Source: RYN-230 sp963829725 (GTDB lineage: Bacteria; Actinomycetota; Actinomycetes; Streptosporangiales; Streptosporangiaceae). Taken from it: 64,000 bases of DNA. The DNA lies in contig CAWHJW010000007.1 in NCBI GenBank assembly GCA_963829725.1, positions 62,001 through 126,000 of the forward strand, in the 5' to 3' direction. The notes below the pieces were generated by a model that worked only from the letters and a program-made list of their open reading frames with translations, did no database searches and was not told where the DNA came from. The translations under genes and the position numbers were made by a program. Positions 52,172 to 60,306 of this stretch are shown here, in pieces. Every line of letters starts with the position of its first letter. The first letter of the stretch is position 1.

Positions 52172-53596
52172 ATGTTCCAGAACGCCGACGAGGTCCTGAA
52201 GTACATCGGCGATAACAAGATCCAGTTCGTCGACGTCAGGTTCTGTGACCTGCCGGGGACGATGCAGCACTTCACGGTGCCGGTCGAGACGTTCGACGAG
52301 AAGGTGTTCACCGAGGGCCGGATGTTCGACGGCTCCTCGATCCGCGGTTTCCAGCAGATCCACGAGTCGGACATGCTGCTGCTGCCGGACGTGACGACCG
52401 CGGTCGTGGACCCCTTCCGCCAGCACCCCACCCTGAACATCACGTTCTTCGTGCACGACCCGCTGACCGGCGAGCCCTACACCCGCGACCCGCGGAACAT
52501 CGCCCGTAAGGCGGAGACGTACCTGAAGGGCACCGGGATCGGGGACACCGCGTACTTCGGCCCGGAGGCGGAGTTCTACATCTTCGACTCGGTACGCTAC
52601 GACACCGGGGCGAACGCCGGCTACTACTACGTCGACTCGCTCGAGGGCGCGTGGAACACCGGGCGGGAGGAAGAGGGCGGCAACCTCGGCTCCAAGCCCC
52701 CGTACAAGGGCGGCTACTTCCCGGTGCCGCCGGTGGACCACTACACCGACCTGCGCTCGGCCATGGTCAGGGCCCTGATCGACGTCGGCATCACGGTCGA
52801 GATGCAGCACCACGAGGTCGGCACCGCCGGGCAGGCGGAGATCGACATCCTGTTCGGCCCGATGCTCAAGCAGGCCGACAACCTCATGCTCTACAAGTAC
52901 GTGATCAAGAGCGTGGCCCGCGCGGCCGGCAAGACCGTCACGTTCATGCCCAAGCCGATCTTCGGTGACAACGGCTCCGGCATGCACTGCCACCAGAGCC
53001 TGTGGAAGGACGGCTCGCCGCTGTTCTACGACGAGGTCGGCTACGCGGGCCTGTCTGACACCGGCCGGTACTACGTGGGCGGCCTGCTCAAGCACGCGCC
53101 CACGCTGCTGGCCTTCACCAACCCGACGGTGAACTCCTACCACCGCCTGGTGCCCGGCTTCGAGGCCCCGGTCAACCTGGTGTACTCGCAGCGGAACCGG
53201 TCCGCCTGCGTGCGCATCCCGATCACCGGCTCGAACCCGAAGGCCAAGCGGCTGGAGTTCCGGGTGCCGGACCCGTCGGCCAACCCGTACCTGGCCTTCT
53301 CCGCCATGCTGATGGCCGGCATCGATGGCATCAAGAACAAGATCGAGCCGCACGAGCCGGTGGACAAGGACCTGTACGAGCTGCCGCCGGACGAGGCGGC
53401 GGCCATCCCGCAGGTCCCCGGGTCGCTGGAGGCGGTGCTCGACGCCCTCGAGGCCGACCACGACTACCTGCTGGAAGGCGGCGTGTTCACCCCGGACCTC
53501 ATCGAGACCTGGATCGACTACAAGCGGACCAACGAGCTCGACCCGGTCCGGCTCCGGCCGACGCCGCACGAGTTCGCGATGTACTTCGACGTGTAA
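52172..53596 (+). CDS. glnA: Glutamine synthetase type I
   Basis: A 474-residue GlnA. ATG 52172 follows AGGGAGG. Family marks include RFCDLPGTMQHFTVPVETFD, the latch FDGSSIRGFQQIHESDMLLL, ATP-site NGSGMHCHQSLWKDG and RNRSACVRIPI. The adenylylation Tyr402 is in KDLYELPPDE, so activity can be tuned by GlnE. It assimilates ammonium. Transcriptional control by GlnR is supported by the upstream box, and a strong hairpin follows the stop. Confidence 0.97.
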   Translation: MFQNADEVLKYIGDNKIQFVDVRFCDLPGTMQHFTVPVETFDEKVFTEGRMFDGSSIRGFQQIHESDMLLLPDVTTAVVDPFRQHPTLNITFFVHDPLTGEPYTRDPRNIARKAETYLKGTGIGDTAYFGPEAEFYIFDSVRYDTGANAGYYYVDSLEGAWNTGREEEGGNLGSKPPYKGGYFPVPPVDHYTDLRSAMVRALIDVGITVEMQHHEVGTAGQAEIDILFGPMLKQADNLMLYKYVIKSVARAAGKTVTFMPKPIFGDNGSGMHCHQSLWKDGSPLFYDEVGYAGLSDTGRYYVGGLLKHAPTLLAFTNPTVNSYHRLVPGFEAPVNLVYSQRNRSACVRIPITGSNPKAKRLEFRVPDPSANPYLAFSAMLMAGIDGIKNKIEPHEPVDKDLYELPPDEAAAIPQVPGSLEAVLDALEADHDYLLEGGVFTPDLIETWIDYKRTNELDPVRLRPTPHEFAMYFDV

Positions 53597-53598
53597 CC

Positions 53599-53641
53599 GG
53601 ACGGGCCCGCTGGCCGGCGCAAGCATCAGCGGGCCCCGTCC
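53599..53641 (+). terminator. Hairpin terminator of glnA
   Basis: GGACGGGCCCGCTG at 53599-53612 pairs with CAGCGGGCCCCGTCC at 53627-53641 with one bulged base and a 14-base loop, two bases after the stop. No T-run. Confidence 0.75.
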
Positions 53642-53838
53642 GCGTTCCGCGCCTGTTCCGCCCGACTTCACGTCGGCCCCGGAAGCGACCAGGAACGACG
53701 CGAGATGGTGCCGCAGGGGCGCTGGGATCCGCGGCCGGGTGACACCTTCCGCCCTCGGCGCCCGGTCCACGATCCACCGCCTTGAGCGTGCCTCGATGCG
53801 TCCCCGCCAGTCCGTGCTGGTGTCGATCCGCCACGGCC

Positions 53839-54198
53839 ATGAACCCGGACGACCCGAAGGTCATCTGCGAGCAGTTGCCCACCGCGGCCGGGGACTCGGT
53901 CGCGCCCGACACGGACAGCACCCAGCGCTGGCGGCGCAGGCGCATGGAGCGGGGCATCCTCGCCGGCGAGGTGCCGTTGAGGTTGGCACCGGCCTTCGAG
54001 CTGTACCGCGCCGCGGATGCCCTCTGGCACCGCGAGGTGGCGCTGCTCGGCCGGCCTGTCGCGATGAACGGCGCAGCCGTGCTCGATGAAGCCCTCCGCT
54101 TCGGCGAGCAGCGCCGGGAGCTGCGAGAGCACGGCGGGCCGCCGATCGTATTCCACGTTGGCCGCCACACGCTCAGGGCCAGGTGGGACTGCCCATGA
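53839..54198 (+). CDS. Hypothetical protein (119 residues)
   Basis: From ATG 53839 the product starts MNPDDPKVICEQLPTAAGDS and is mostly helical with many charged residues (TQRWRRRRMERGILAGEVPL; VLDEALRFGEQRRELREHGG), ending in a beta-like HVGRHTLRARWDCP. No signal peptide or helix in membrane. I know no function. It lies near a small GntR regulator at the start of an accessory stretch, so it may belong to mobile or recently gained DNA. Confidence 0.5.
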   Translation: MNPDDPKVICEQLPTAAGDSVAPDTDSTQRWRRRRMERGILAGEVPLRLAPAFELYRAADALWHREVALLGRPVAMNGAAVLDEALRFGEQRRELREHGGPPIVFHVGRHTLRARWDCP

Positions 54199-54273
54199 CG
54201 GACACCCGGCGGTGAGTGCCGAGCGGTGGATTGAATGGGCGCGCAAGAAGGCCGGGACCGCCCGGAAACCTGC

Positions 54274-54525
54274 CTAGCCGCGATCCTTCACGAAGCTGCC
54301 CCAGCCCGGGGTGGTGACGATCAGGCCCTCCTCGCGGAGCTGGGCCAATACCTTCCGGGCCGTCGTCTTCGCGATCCCGAACTCCTGGTGAATCTGGACG
54401 ATCGACGGCACCATCGCCCCGGGCGCCAGGTTCCCGGACTCGATGCGCTGCCGCAGGGCATCCGTGACCTGCACCCAGGGCGGCACCAGGCCTTCGCGGG
54501 TCGTCCATGGCGAGAAGCTAGGCAT
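54274..54525 (-). CDS. Minimal GntR-family regulator (winged helix only)
   Basis: An 83-residue protein consisting of just the GntR DNA-binding domain: VPPWVQVTDALRQRIESGNL, APGAMVPSIVQIHQEFGIAK, TTARKVLAQLREEGLIVTT and a wing end GWGSFVKDRG. Full GntR regulators carry a 120-170-residue effector domain; its absence suggests a constitutive or partner-dependent repressor, as in small regulators on actinomycete mobile elements. A dyad lies 13 bases upstream of its start. Confidence 0.88.
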   Translation of the reverse strand: MPSFSPWTTREGLVPPWVQVTDALRQRIESGNLAPGAMVPSIVQIHQEFGIAKTTARKVLAQLREEGLIVTTPGWGSFVKDRG

Positions 54526-54537
54526 CGCTAACGTGCC

Positions 54538-54550
54538 GCTGAACGTCAGC
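54538..54550. promoter_or_regulatory. Dyad next to the GntR start, candidate operator
   Basis: GCTGAACGTCAGC has five-base arms around ACG, in the short divergent gap between the GntR gene and a small plus-strand frame. Suited to autoregulation. Confidence 0.4.
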
Positions 54551-54576
54551 GCGTGTCACCTTTACGACTCTCCCAT

Positions 54577-54842
54577 GACGGCCGATTCCACCCCGCCCCT
54601 GACCAGCACTGATGCGAAACTCGCTCGGGCAGCCAGGGAGATGCACGCCACACCTGCCGCCCGCAGAGGCCGCGCTGGGCATCGCGCTCGAAGAGTTCGG
54701 TGCCAGCCATCAGATTGAGGTGTGCGAGGGCTGCATTGCCGCCGTCAGGCGGCCCACCTCGACCGTGCAGGAGATCACGACCGGCCGCACAGCCGGGGAG
54801 CTGCTCGCCAAGCTCCGCGCCGAGCGGGACGGCGCGTCATGA
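54577..54842 (+). CDS. Small hypothetical protein, probably frameshifted
   Basis: A frame from ATG 54577 (MTADSTPPLTSTDAKLARAA) degenerates after about 30 residues, while the next frame continues as a sensible helical protein (EAALGIALEEFGASHQIEVC, ending TAGELLAKLRAERDGAS) to TGA 54840-54842. One base change near 54655 would join them into an ~88-residue protein. No ribosome site is evident, so it could be a leaderless gene divergent from the GntR gene. Function unknown; support is weak. Confidence 0.35.
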
Positions 54843-54897
54843 CCATATAGACGGTGCCGTGCTCGCACCCCGGTGCCGTGGACCTGCGCGACTCCTG

Positions 54898-54966
54898 GCC
54901 CGCTCCACAACTCTGCAGGCAGTGTCCTGACCAGCCACTTTGGAGTGGCACGACCGGCTCGTTCAC
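54898..54966 (+). repeat. 69-bp direct repeat, copy 1 (likely solo IS end)
   Basis: Identical to 58449-58517 and similar for nine more bases. Copy 2 lies just beyond an IS701-type transposase remnant, on the side of its 3' end, so copy 1 is probably a left-over end of the same insertion sequence. Confidence 0.9.
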
Positions 54967-55161
54967 AGGTCGGACTTTGGCGCAGCGGGTGGCGGGTCGG
55001 CCGGTCATGACGGCGGGTCCCCGCGGTAGCTTGCCCGAAATCAGCATCGGGTGAGCGAAAGACCAGGTCACCGGGCAGCTCGGCGGTCCAAGGCGGAGCC
55101 TTTCTGAACGGATTCTTCACTGTCAGTCAGGGCCTCGGGCAATCCCCTGGAAGTAGGGACA

Positions 55162-55268
55162 CGTCGAGGGTTATTCACTAGATCATCAATTGTAAGTTGA
55201 TCAAGGTCTGATCAGCTGCGAAGTGGCCCAGGACGTTTGATGATCATGGTCGTGAATAAGCCTCGTCG
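55162..55268. mobile_element. Palindromic element with imperfect terminal inverted repeats (MITE-like)
   Basis: The 17-base ends 55162-55178 and 55252-55268 match as inverted copies at 15 of 17 positions (core TTATTCAC/GTGAATAA). Inside them GATCATCAA (55181-55189) faces TTGATGATC (55237-55245) perfectly, and two small palindromes TTGATCAA and CTGATCAG lie in the middle. No coding capacity. The structure suggests a miniature transposable element or a recombination/hairpin site; no clear target duplication is seen. Confidence 0.55.
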
Positions 55269-55402
55269 TATGGACTCTGACAACAGTGCTGCGTGATCGA
55301 TCAACGCAAGAGTCCGGCCTGAAGGCCCTGGCTTTTGTGACCTAGGACTCTGAGGTGGTGGCGTGCCCCAGCCGAGCATGAGTGAGTCAGGCGGTGGAGG
55401 GG

Positions 55403-55939
55403 ATGCAGAGTCGCAAAGAGTGGGTGAGAGGGACCGGCCTGGCGGCCGCGTTGCTCGCCCTGCTCATCACCTACGGACTTTTTGTCCTCTACCCGTGGCC
55501 ACACACGACGCTCAACGAGTTCCTGGCCATGTTCGGCCGGAACAACGCCGCCGTCTGGCGCGCTCAGATCATCTGGTACGCGGTTGCGCTGGTGTTGGTC
55601 GGACTTGCGCTCCGGGCGGGGCGCCGCTCGTCACAGCTCGCGTGTCTCCTCACAGCTGCGATTTTCGAATGGATCGGGATCGCCTACTTCGCGTGGCTCA
55701 ACCCAGGAATGAACCTCTCGTGGGCTTGGGCAGCCGTCTTCTCGCTCCAGGCCGTCCTGCTCCTGGTGGCGGGCGTAGCCCGCAGCGATCTGGTAATCAG
55801 GCCGCGGCGGGACCTGCCATCGCTGCTAGGTGCCGCATTCATCGGATACGCCCTCATCGTGTACCCGGTCATCGCATTGCTCGGCAGACACCCGCTGCGA
55901 ACCGTGCCAGCCTTCGGAGTGCCTTTGGGGAGGTTAGTC
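55403..55939 (+). pseudogene. DUF6064 membrane protein, 3' truncated
   Basis: Begins near ATG 55403 (MQSRKEWVRG) and follows the DUF6064 pattern: FLAMFGRNNAAVWRAQIIWY, a set of membrane helices, WAWAAVFSLQAVLLL and YALIVYPVIALLGRHP. It breaks off right after AFGVP, where intact family members continue CPTTIFTFG with more helices. The frame has no stop of its own and runs into the next gene in frame, so a fusion product is formally possible. The junction looks like an insertion or deletion breakpoint. Confidence 0.7.
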
Positions 55940-58321
55940 ATGAATCAAGCGAAAAGACTGCTCGTCCTGGTGGTCTCAGCGTTGCTGGGTACTGCTGCAA
56001 TCGTCGCTACCGGGACGGCTGCGTGGGCCGCGCCATGCGTGACCTCGGACCCGCACGGGACCTGTGGTCCTTACCTGTATCCACCCATTACTGAAAGTAA
56101 TGGGTCTAACACTTATGTCCTGAACAATATGTGGGCGGCGAAACCGGGTACCACCCAGACGCTTACCGCGAACGATCCAGGAAACTGGAATGTTGTCGCT
56201 AACGCCCAGCCGCCCGGGTCTACCGCGGTGCAGACTTACCCGGACGGGCAGGTGACTCTCACTACTGCGAACAGTCCGAAACCGTTGTCTAACTTCGGTT
56301 CCATCATCTCCTCGTTCTCCGAGAACATGCATGCCACGGGCAGCACCAGCGCTCAGGCTGCCTACGACATCTGGCTGGGCCAGGGCGCGTCAACAAATTA
56401 TGCCGACGAGGTAATGATTTGGAACGACCAGGCTAACCGGGGGACCTGCGGCGGAGCCACCGTGCTGACCAACGTCAACTTCGGCGGGAGCAACGGCGTC
56501 CCGGTGCAGAACTGGACCTTGTGCCGGTACGGTCCTCCTGGACCTACGTCCGAGCTAATCTGGTATCTCACTAACGGTAATGAGCAGTCAGGCACGGTGG
56601 ACGTCTTGTCCATGGTGAACTGGCTGGTGTCCAACGGCTACCTGCCGCAGGGAACGGGCCTGAACCAGATTGACTACGGGTTCGAAATCTGCTCGACTCC
56701 CGGCCCGGAGACCTTCCAGGTCAGCAGCTTCAGCATCACCTCCACGAAGCCCGGTGGCGGCCAGCTTCCGCAGGTTTCCACCGCCGCGGCCACGAACGTT
56801 ACCTCATCAGGTGTGACGCTCAACGGCACCGTCAACCCGGAATCACAGAGCACCACGTACCAGTTCCAGTACGGCGCTACCACGTCGTACGGGTCAGTTA
56901 TTCCGGCGTCCCCGGCTTCGGCTGGGTCCGGTACCTCGGCGGTGAACGAGTCCGCCAACCTTACCGGGCTGTCCGCGAATACCACGTACCATTACCGGAT
57001 TACCGCAACTAATGCGGCCGGCACGTCCAATGGGTCTGACCAGCAGTTCACCACATCCGCAAGAGCCCAGGCTCCTGTCGTGGTCACCCAGGCTGCGACG
57101 AGTGCGGGCCAGACGACGGCAACGCTCAACGGCACCGTCAACCCGGAATCACAGAGCACCACGTACCAGTTCCAGTACGGCGCTACCACGTCGTACGGGT
57201 CAGTTATTCCGGCGTCCCCGGCTTCGGCTGGGTCCGGTACCTCGGCGGTGAACGAGTCCGCCAACCTTACCGGGCTGTCCGCGAATACCACGTACCATTA
57301 CCGGATTACCGCAACTAATGCGGCCGGCACGTCCAATGGGTCTGACCAGCAGTTCACCACATCCGCAAGAGCCCAGGCTCCTGTCGTGGTCACCCAGGCT
57401 GCGACGAGTGCGGGCCAGACGACGGCAACGCTCAACGGCACCGTCAACCCGGAATCACAGAGCACCACGTACCACTTCGAGTACGGGACGACCACCAGTT
57501 ACGGAACCCTTATCCCGGTGCCGGATGGGTCTGCGGGCAGCGGTAGCACGGCCGTGGCTGAAAACGCGAACGTGACCGGGCTGACTACTAGCACGCTGTA
57601 TCACTTCCGCCTGGACGCAACGAACGCGACCGGCACGACGCATGGCAGTGATCAGACGTTCACCACGACGTCTGGCGGCGGGACGGCGGTTGCCTATGGT
57701 GCCACCGGCCCCGGTTCATCTGGCGCGAAGGTCAGCAACGCGACGTCGCTGAGCTGGAACCAGGCAGTCTCTGGCAGTAATACCGCGCTGCTGGTAGGCG
57801 TTGCGGTGGGCCAGAATGGTGACGGTGCGCTGTCTGCCTCGGTTACGTACAACGGCGTTGCCATGACGCTGCTCAAGACCGTGCACGGCAACAATCAGCC
57901 GGACGGGTTCCTGGACGTATTCGGCCTGGCCAACCCGGCTTCCGGGACACACAGTGTGGCGGTAAGCGTCTCGGGCGGGAGGCCCGCGGAGATTACCGGC
58001 GGGTCTGAGTCATTCACCGGGGTCAGTCAGAGCGCGCCGTTCAGCATTCCGGCATCGGCGTATGGCGCTAGCGGGACTGCCAGCGTCGCCATCGCCAGTC
58101 ACCGCAACGACATGGCTGCCGGGTTCATGGCGGCGGGGTCTGGTATTACGTCGGCTACCTCGCCGTCTGCTAGTCAGTTCATTGCCAATGACGACAGCTT
58201 TACCGGGGCCGGGAACTCGGCGGGTGCAACCTCGCCGTCCACCGGCAGCAACGTGACCATGGCCTGGTCGCTGACCTCTGACTACTGGGCGGACGTTGCC
58301 GTGGAGGTACAGCACGCATAG
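55940..58321 (+). CDS. Secreted GH12-like glycosidase with Fn3-like repeats
   Basis: A 793-residue exported protein. ATG 55940 has GGGGAGG seven bases upstream, which favours a separate start over the continuous upstream frame. Signal peptide 1 to about 31. Residues 40-270 follow the GH12 endoglucanase/xyloglucanase plan: YVLNNMWAAKPGTTQTL, SFSENMHATG, AYDIWLG, candidate nucleophile Glu157 in EVMIW and acid/base Glu249 in YGFEICST. Then come three Fn3-like modules of about 102 residues, the first two identical in DNA, and a C-terminal beta-rich domain of ~210 residues. Codon use is less G+C-biased than in neighbours (many Thr ACT/ACC, Asn AAT), pointing to transfer. It probably attacks plant or microbial beta-glucans. 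Confidence 0.75.
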   Translation: MNQAKRLLVLVVSALLGTAAIVATGTAAWAAPCVTSDPHGTCGPYLYPPITESNGSNTYVLNNMWAAKPGTTQTLTANDPGNWNVVANAQPPGSTAVQTYPDGQVTLTTANSPKPLSNFGSIISSFSENMHATGSTSAQAAYDIWLGQGASTNYADEVMIWNDQANRGTCGGATVLTNVNFGGSNGVPVQNWTLCRYGPPGPTSELIWYLTNGNEQSGTVDVLSMVNWLVSNGYLPQGTGLNQIDYGFEICSTPGPETFQVSSFSITSTKPGGGQLPQVSTAAATNVTSSGVTLNGTVNPESQSTTYQFQYGATTSYGSVIPASPASAGSGTSAVNESANLTGLSANTTYHYRITATNAAGTSNGSDQQFTTSARAQAPVVVTQAATSAGQTTATLNGTVNPESQSTTYQFQYGATTSYGSVIPASPASAGSGTSAVNESANLTGLSANTTYHYRITATNAAGTSNGSDQQFTTSARAQAPVVVTQAATSAGQTTATLNGTVNPESQSTTYHFEYGTTTSYGTLIPVPDGSAGSGSTAVAENANVTGLTTSTLYHFRLDATNATGTTHGSDQTFTTTSGGGTAVAYGATGPGSSGAKVSNATSLSWNQAVSGSNTALLVGVAVGQNGDGALSASVTYNGVAMTLLKTVHGNNQPDGFLDVFGLANPASGTHSVAVSVSGGRPAEITGGSESFTGVSQSAPFSIPASAYGASGTASVAIASHRNDMAAGFMAAGSGITSATSPSASQFIANDDSFTGAGNSAGATSPSTGSNVTMAWSLTSDYWADVAVEVQHA
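56816..57475 (+). repeat. 306-bp tandem repeat inside the GH12-like gene
   Basis: 56816-57121 and 57122-57427 are identical by direct comparison; a third unit starts at 57428, is identical for about 47 bases and then diverges while keeping the protein fold. The period is 102 codons, one Fn3-like module. Confidence 0.97.
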
Positions 58322-58340
58322 TGAGGCTAGAAGTGGATCA

Positions 58341-58366
58341 GGCCCGGTAGCATGCATTGCCGGGCC
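58341..58366 (+). terminator. Hairpin after the GH12-like gene
   Basis: GGCCCGG (58341-58347) pairs with CCGGGCC (58360-58366) over a 12-base loop, 20 bases after the stop. Likely terminator without T-run. Confidence 0.5.
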
Positions 58367-58448
58367 CGATTCGCTAGGAGCGTAGGGCACCTTTGCTGCG
58401 CAGACCTTGACGGTTGTCCTGAGTTTTGGGCGGCGTGAGGTCGTGAAT

Positions 58449-58517
58449 GCCCGCTCCACAACTCTGCAGGCAGTGTCCTGACCAGCCACTTTGGAGTGGC
58501 ACGACCGGCTCGTTCAC
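58449..58517 (+). repeat. 69-bp direct repeat, copy 2
   Basis: Exact copy of 54898-54966, located downstream of the minus-strand transposase remnant. Together the copies flank about 3.5 kb containing the palindromic element, the truncated DUF6064 gene and the GH12-like gene. Confidence 0.9.
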
Positions 58518-58639
58518 GGGCCGGACGGCCCGCTGGCCCGACTCGGCAGCAAGACCTGCGATAGCCCCTCGGCGGAGAGCCCCGGTGCGCCCAGGCGCTC
58601 TCTGTTCCGCCGCACCCGGCGGCGGGTAGTAGAGGGCTA

Positions 58640-58995
58640 GATCTGTAGGTCTGGAGGCAGAGGCGCCGCCGGAAGTGATGCAATCGCGCGTCGGCTTGGT
58701 GCTGGCGGCGCCCGGCAGACCAGTAGAGCCCGTGGTCAAGGGCCTGGTCGTCGCGGCGGGGCAGGTTGAGCAGGCGGCGGATCTCGGCGAGAAATGCCAG
58801 GGCGAGCATTGACATGGTGATGTGCCGGCACCATGCCTGATAGAGCCGGACCTGGTAGTTATCCAGCCCCGCCTCGTTTTTCCCGGCGCCGGAGCATTCC
58901 TCCGGGGGCCAGCGGGACCCGGCTGCTGCCCGGACCATCTCGCCGAATCATTCGTGCAGCGGGTTATAGCAGTGGTAGAAGGCCCGCCGGATCGC
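58640..58995 (-). pseudogene. IS701-family transposase, C-terminal remnant
   Basis: The minus strand encodes FYHCYNPLHE, then after a stop/frame change RWPPEECSGAGKNEAGLDNY, QVRLYQAWCRHITMSMLALA and the basic end GRRQHQADARLHHFRRR. This is the last third of an IS701-type DDE transposase (EE-x-F-x-x-K-x-E-x-GLD-x-Y-QVR-x-x-x-AWYRHIT). The catalytic Glu region is still readable but the N-terminal two thirds are absent. The IS is dead. Confidence 0.82.
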
Positions 58996-59141
58996 ATCCG
59001 TTGCCGTACCAGATGATCGGCGAGTTGCCCGGCCACCCCGAGGAGCAGCGAGAGCGGGCCGGGCGCTCTGACGACCCGGCGCAGCCAGCCGATCCGGCCG
59101 TTAGTCCTCGCAGGTCAGGTGGCCTATCATCGCCAGGGTGG

Positions 59142-59541
59142 ATGCATCATGGGACCGTGACCACGCCACGTCAGCCACCCGACCCGGGGCTCCTGCCCCC
59201 GGCGCCCCGGGTCCGGTGGCGCCCGGACGTGCCCCGGGAAGCGGTGCTGGCCGAGCCGTGCGCGATGTGCTCCGCCGCGGCCGGCGACCCGTGCGACGGC
59301 ACGGTCTACACCTGGTTCATCCTCGGCTACTACGTCGAGGGCATGGACGGCATCCATGCCGCCCGGTACAAGGCAGCCGTGGCAGCCGCTGGCCGGCCCT
59401 TCACCGGCGGCTTAATCCAACGGGCGGAGGCTCAGTATCCGAACCCGGTCCTCTTCCGTCCCTGGCGCCGGCCGGCCGGGCGCGCACCGGTCATGATGAT
59501 TGGGCAGGATGGGAGTACAGGACGGACGGCCCGGGGCGGGG
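59142..59541 (+). CDS. Small zinc-finger-like protein, end uncertain
   Basis: From ATG 59142 (or GTG 59157) the frame contains EPCAMCSAAAGDPCDGT followed by GMDGIHAARYKAAVAAA. The pattern C-x2-C-x5-6-C then H-x3-Arg/Tyr resembles the short zinc-finger domain found in many actinomycete and phage proteins of unknown role. The frame has no stop before the next gene and stays open by high G+C to 60350, so I set the end at the start of the overlapping hydrolase gene; a lost stop is likely. Confidence 0.45.
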
Positions 59542-60279
59542 ATGAGTCACCACAACCTGATCACGCTGGCCAGCCTGAACCTGCATGGCGGGCTGACCAG
59601 CCGCGGCGACCCCTTCGACGTGGCGGATGCCTGTCACCGGCTCAAGGCCGACCTGATCGTCGCGCAGGAAGCGTGGCGGCCGGACGACCAGCCGGACGCG
59701 GTGACCGGCGTGGCGGCTGCCCTCGGGGCGGACGCGCGGTTCCGCGGGCTGGCCACCCGCACCAGCCGGGCCTGGCTGGGCGTCGGGGACGACACGGGGC
59801 CGGGCAGCTGGGGCCTGGCCGTGCTGAGCATGCTCCCGATCACCGGGTACGCCGAGATCGAGCTGGGCCGGGCACCTGGCGACCGGATCAGCCGGGCGGC
59901 GCAGGAGGTCACGGTGACCACGCCGGGCGGCGCCCCGCTGCGCATCGTGAACACCCACCTGACCCACCGGTACACCAGCCCGGCCCAGCTCGCGCTGCTG
60001 GCTTACCGGCTGGCCGGGCGTCCAGGCCCGGCCCGGACGGGGCCGCCGCCCGCGGTGCCGACGGTCATCGCCGGGGACCTGAACATGCCCCGCCTGGGCA
60101 CCCTGTCCGCGCCTGGCTACCGCGACGTGGTGCGCGGGCGGACCTTCCCCGCGGACCGGCCGCTGATCCAGCTCGATCATCTGCTCATCCGGGGCCGCAT
60201 CACGCCGGCAGGCGGGGAGGTGCTGGACCCCGTCGGGTCCGATCACCTGCCGGTCCGCGCCCAGCTCATCGTGGGCTGA
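59542..60279 (+). CDS. Endonuclease/exonuclease/phosphatase (EEP) family hydrolase
   Basis: A 245-residue protein from ATG 59542. EEP landmarks: LITLASLNLHGGLTSRGDPF (metal Asn), LIVAQEAWRPDDQPD (metal Glu), VNTHLTHRYTSPAQLALLA, VIAGDLNMPRLGTLSAPGY and the final GSDHLPVRAQL His. Substrates in this superfamily range from nucleic acids to phosphoinositides and sphingomyelin; none is indicated here. No signal peptide. Lies 3' to the zinc-finger-like frame and converges with the lipid kinase gene. Confidence 0.88.
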   Translation: MSHHNLITLASLNLHGGLTSRGDPFDVADACHRLKADLIVAQEAWRPDDQPDAVTGVAAALGADARFRGLATRTSRAWLGVGDDTGPGSWGLAVLSMLPITGYAEIELGRAPGDRISRAAQEVTVTTPGGAPLRIVNTHLTHRYTSPAQLALLAYRLAGRPGPARTGPPPAVPTVIAGDLNMPRLGTLSAPGYRDVVRGRTFPADRPLIQLDHLLIRGRITPAGGEVLDPVGSDHLPVRAQLIVG

Positions 60280-60306
60280 GCCCCGGTCGTCACCGGCTGA
60301 ACCCGG

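Larger units (their letters stand above)
54843..55402. other. Non-coding accessory stretch, 560 bases
   Basis: Holds the first copy of a 69-bp direct repeat (54898-54966), then sequence with no supported frame, a palindromic element (55162-55268) and an A+T-richer segment leading to a truncated DUF6064 gene. Composition is lower in G+C than the core of the window. Confidence 0.7.
58322..59141. other. Remnant IS region without intact genes
   Basis: Contains the terminator-like hairpin, repeat copy 2 and the transposase remnant described above, then about 140 bases with no recognisable content before the next frame. Confidence 0.7.

Noticed and set aside
52046..53770. 574-codon open frame antisense to glnA
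   Set aside because: Shadow of a highly conserved glutamine synthetase gene; the translation has no family resemblance.
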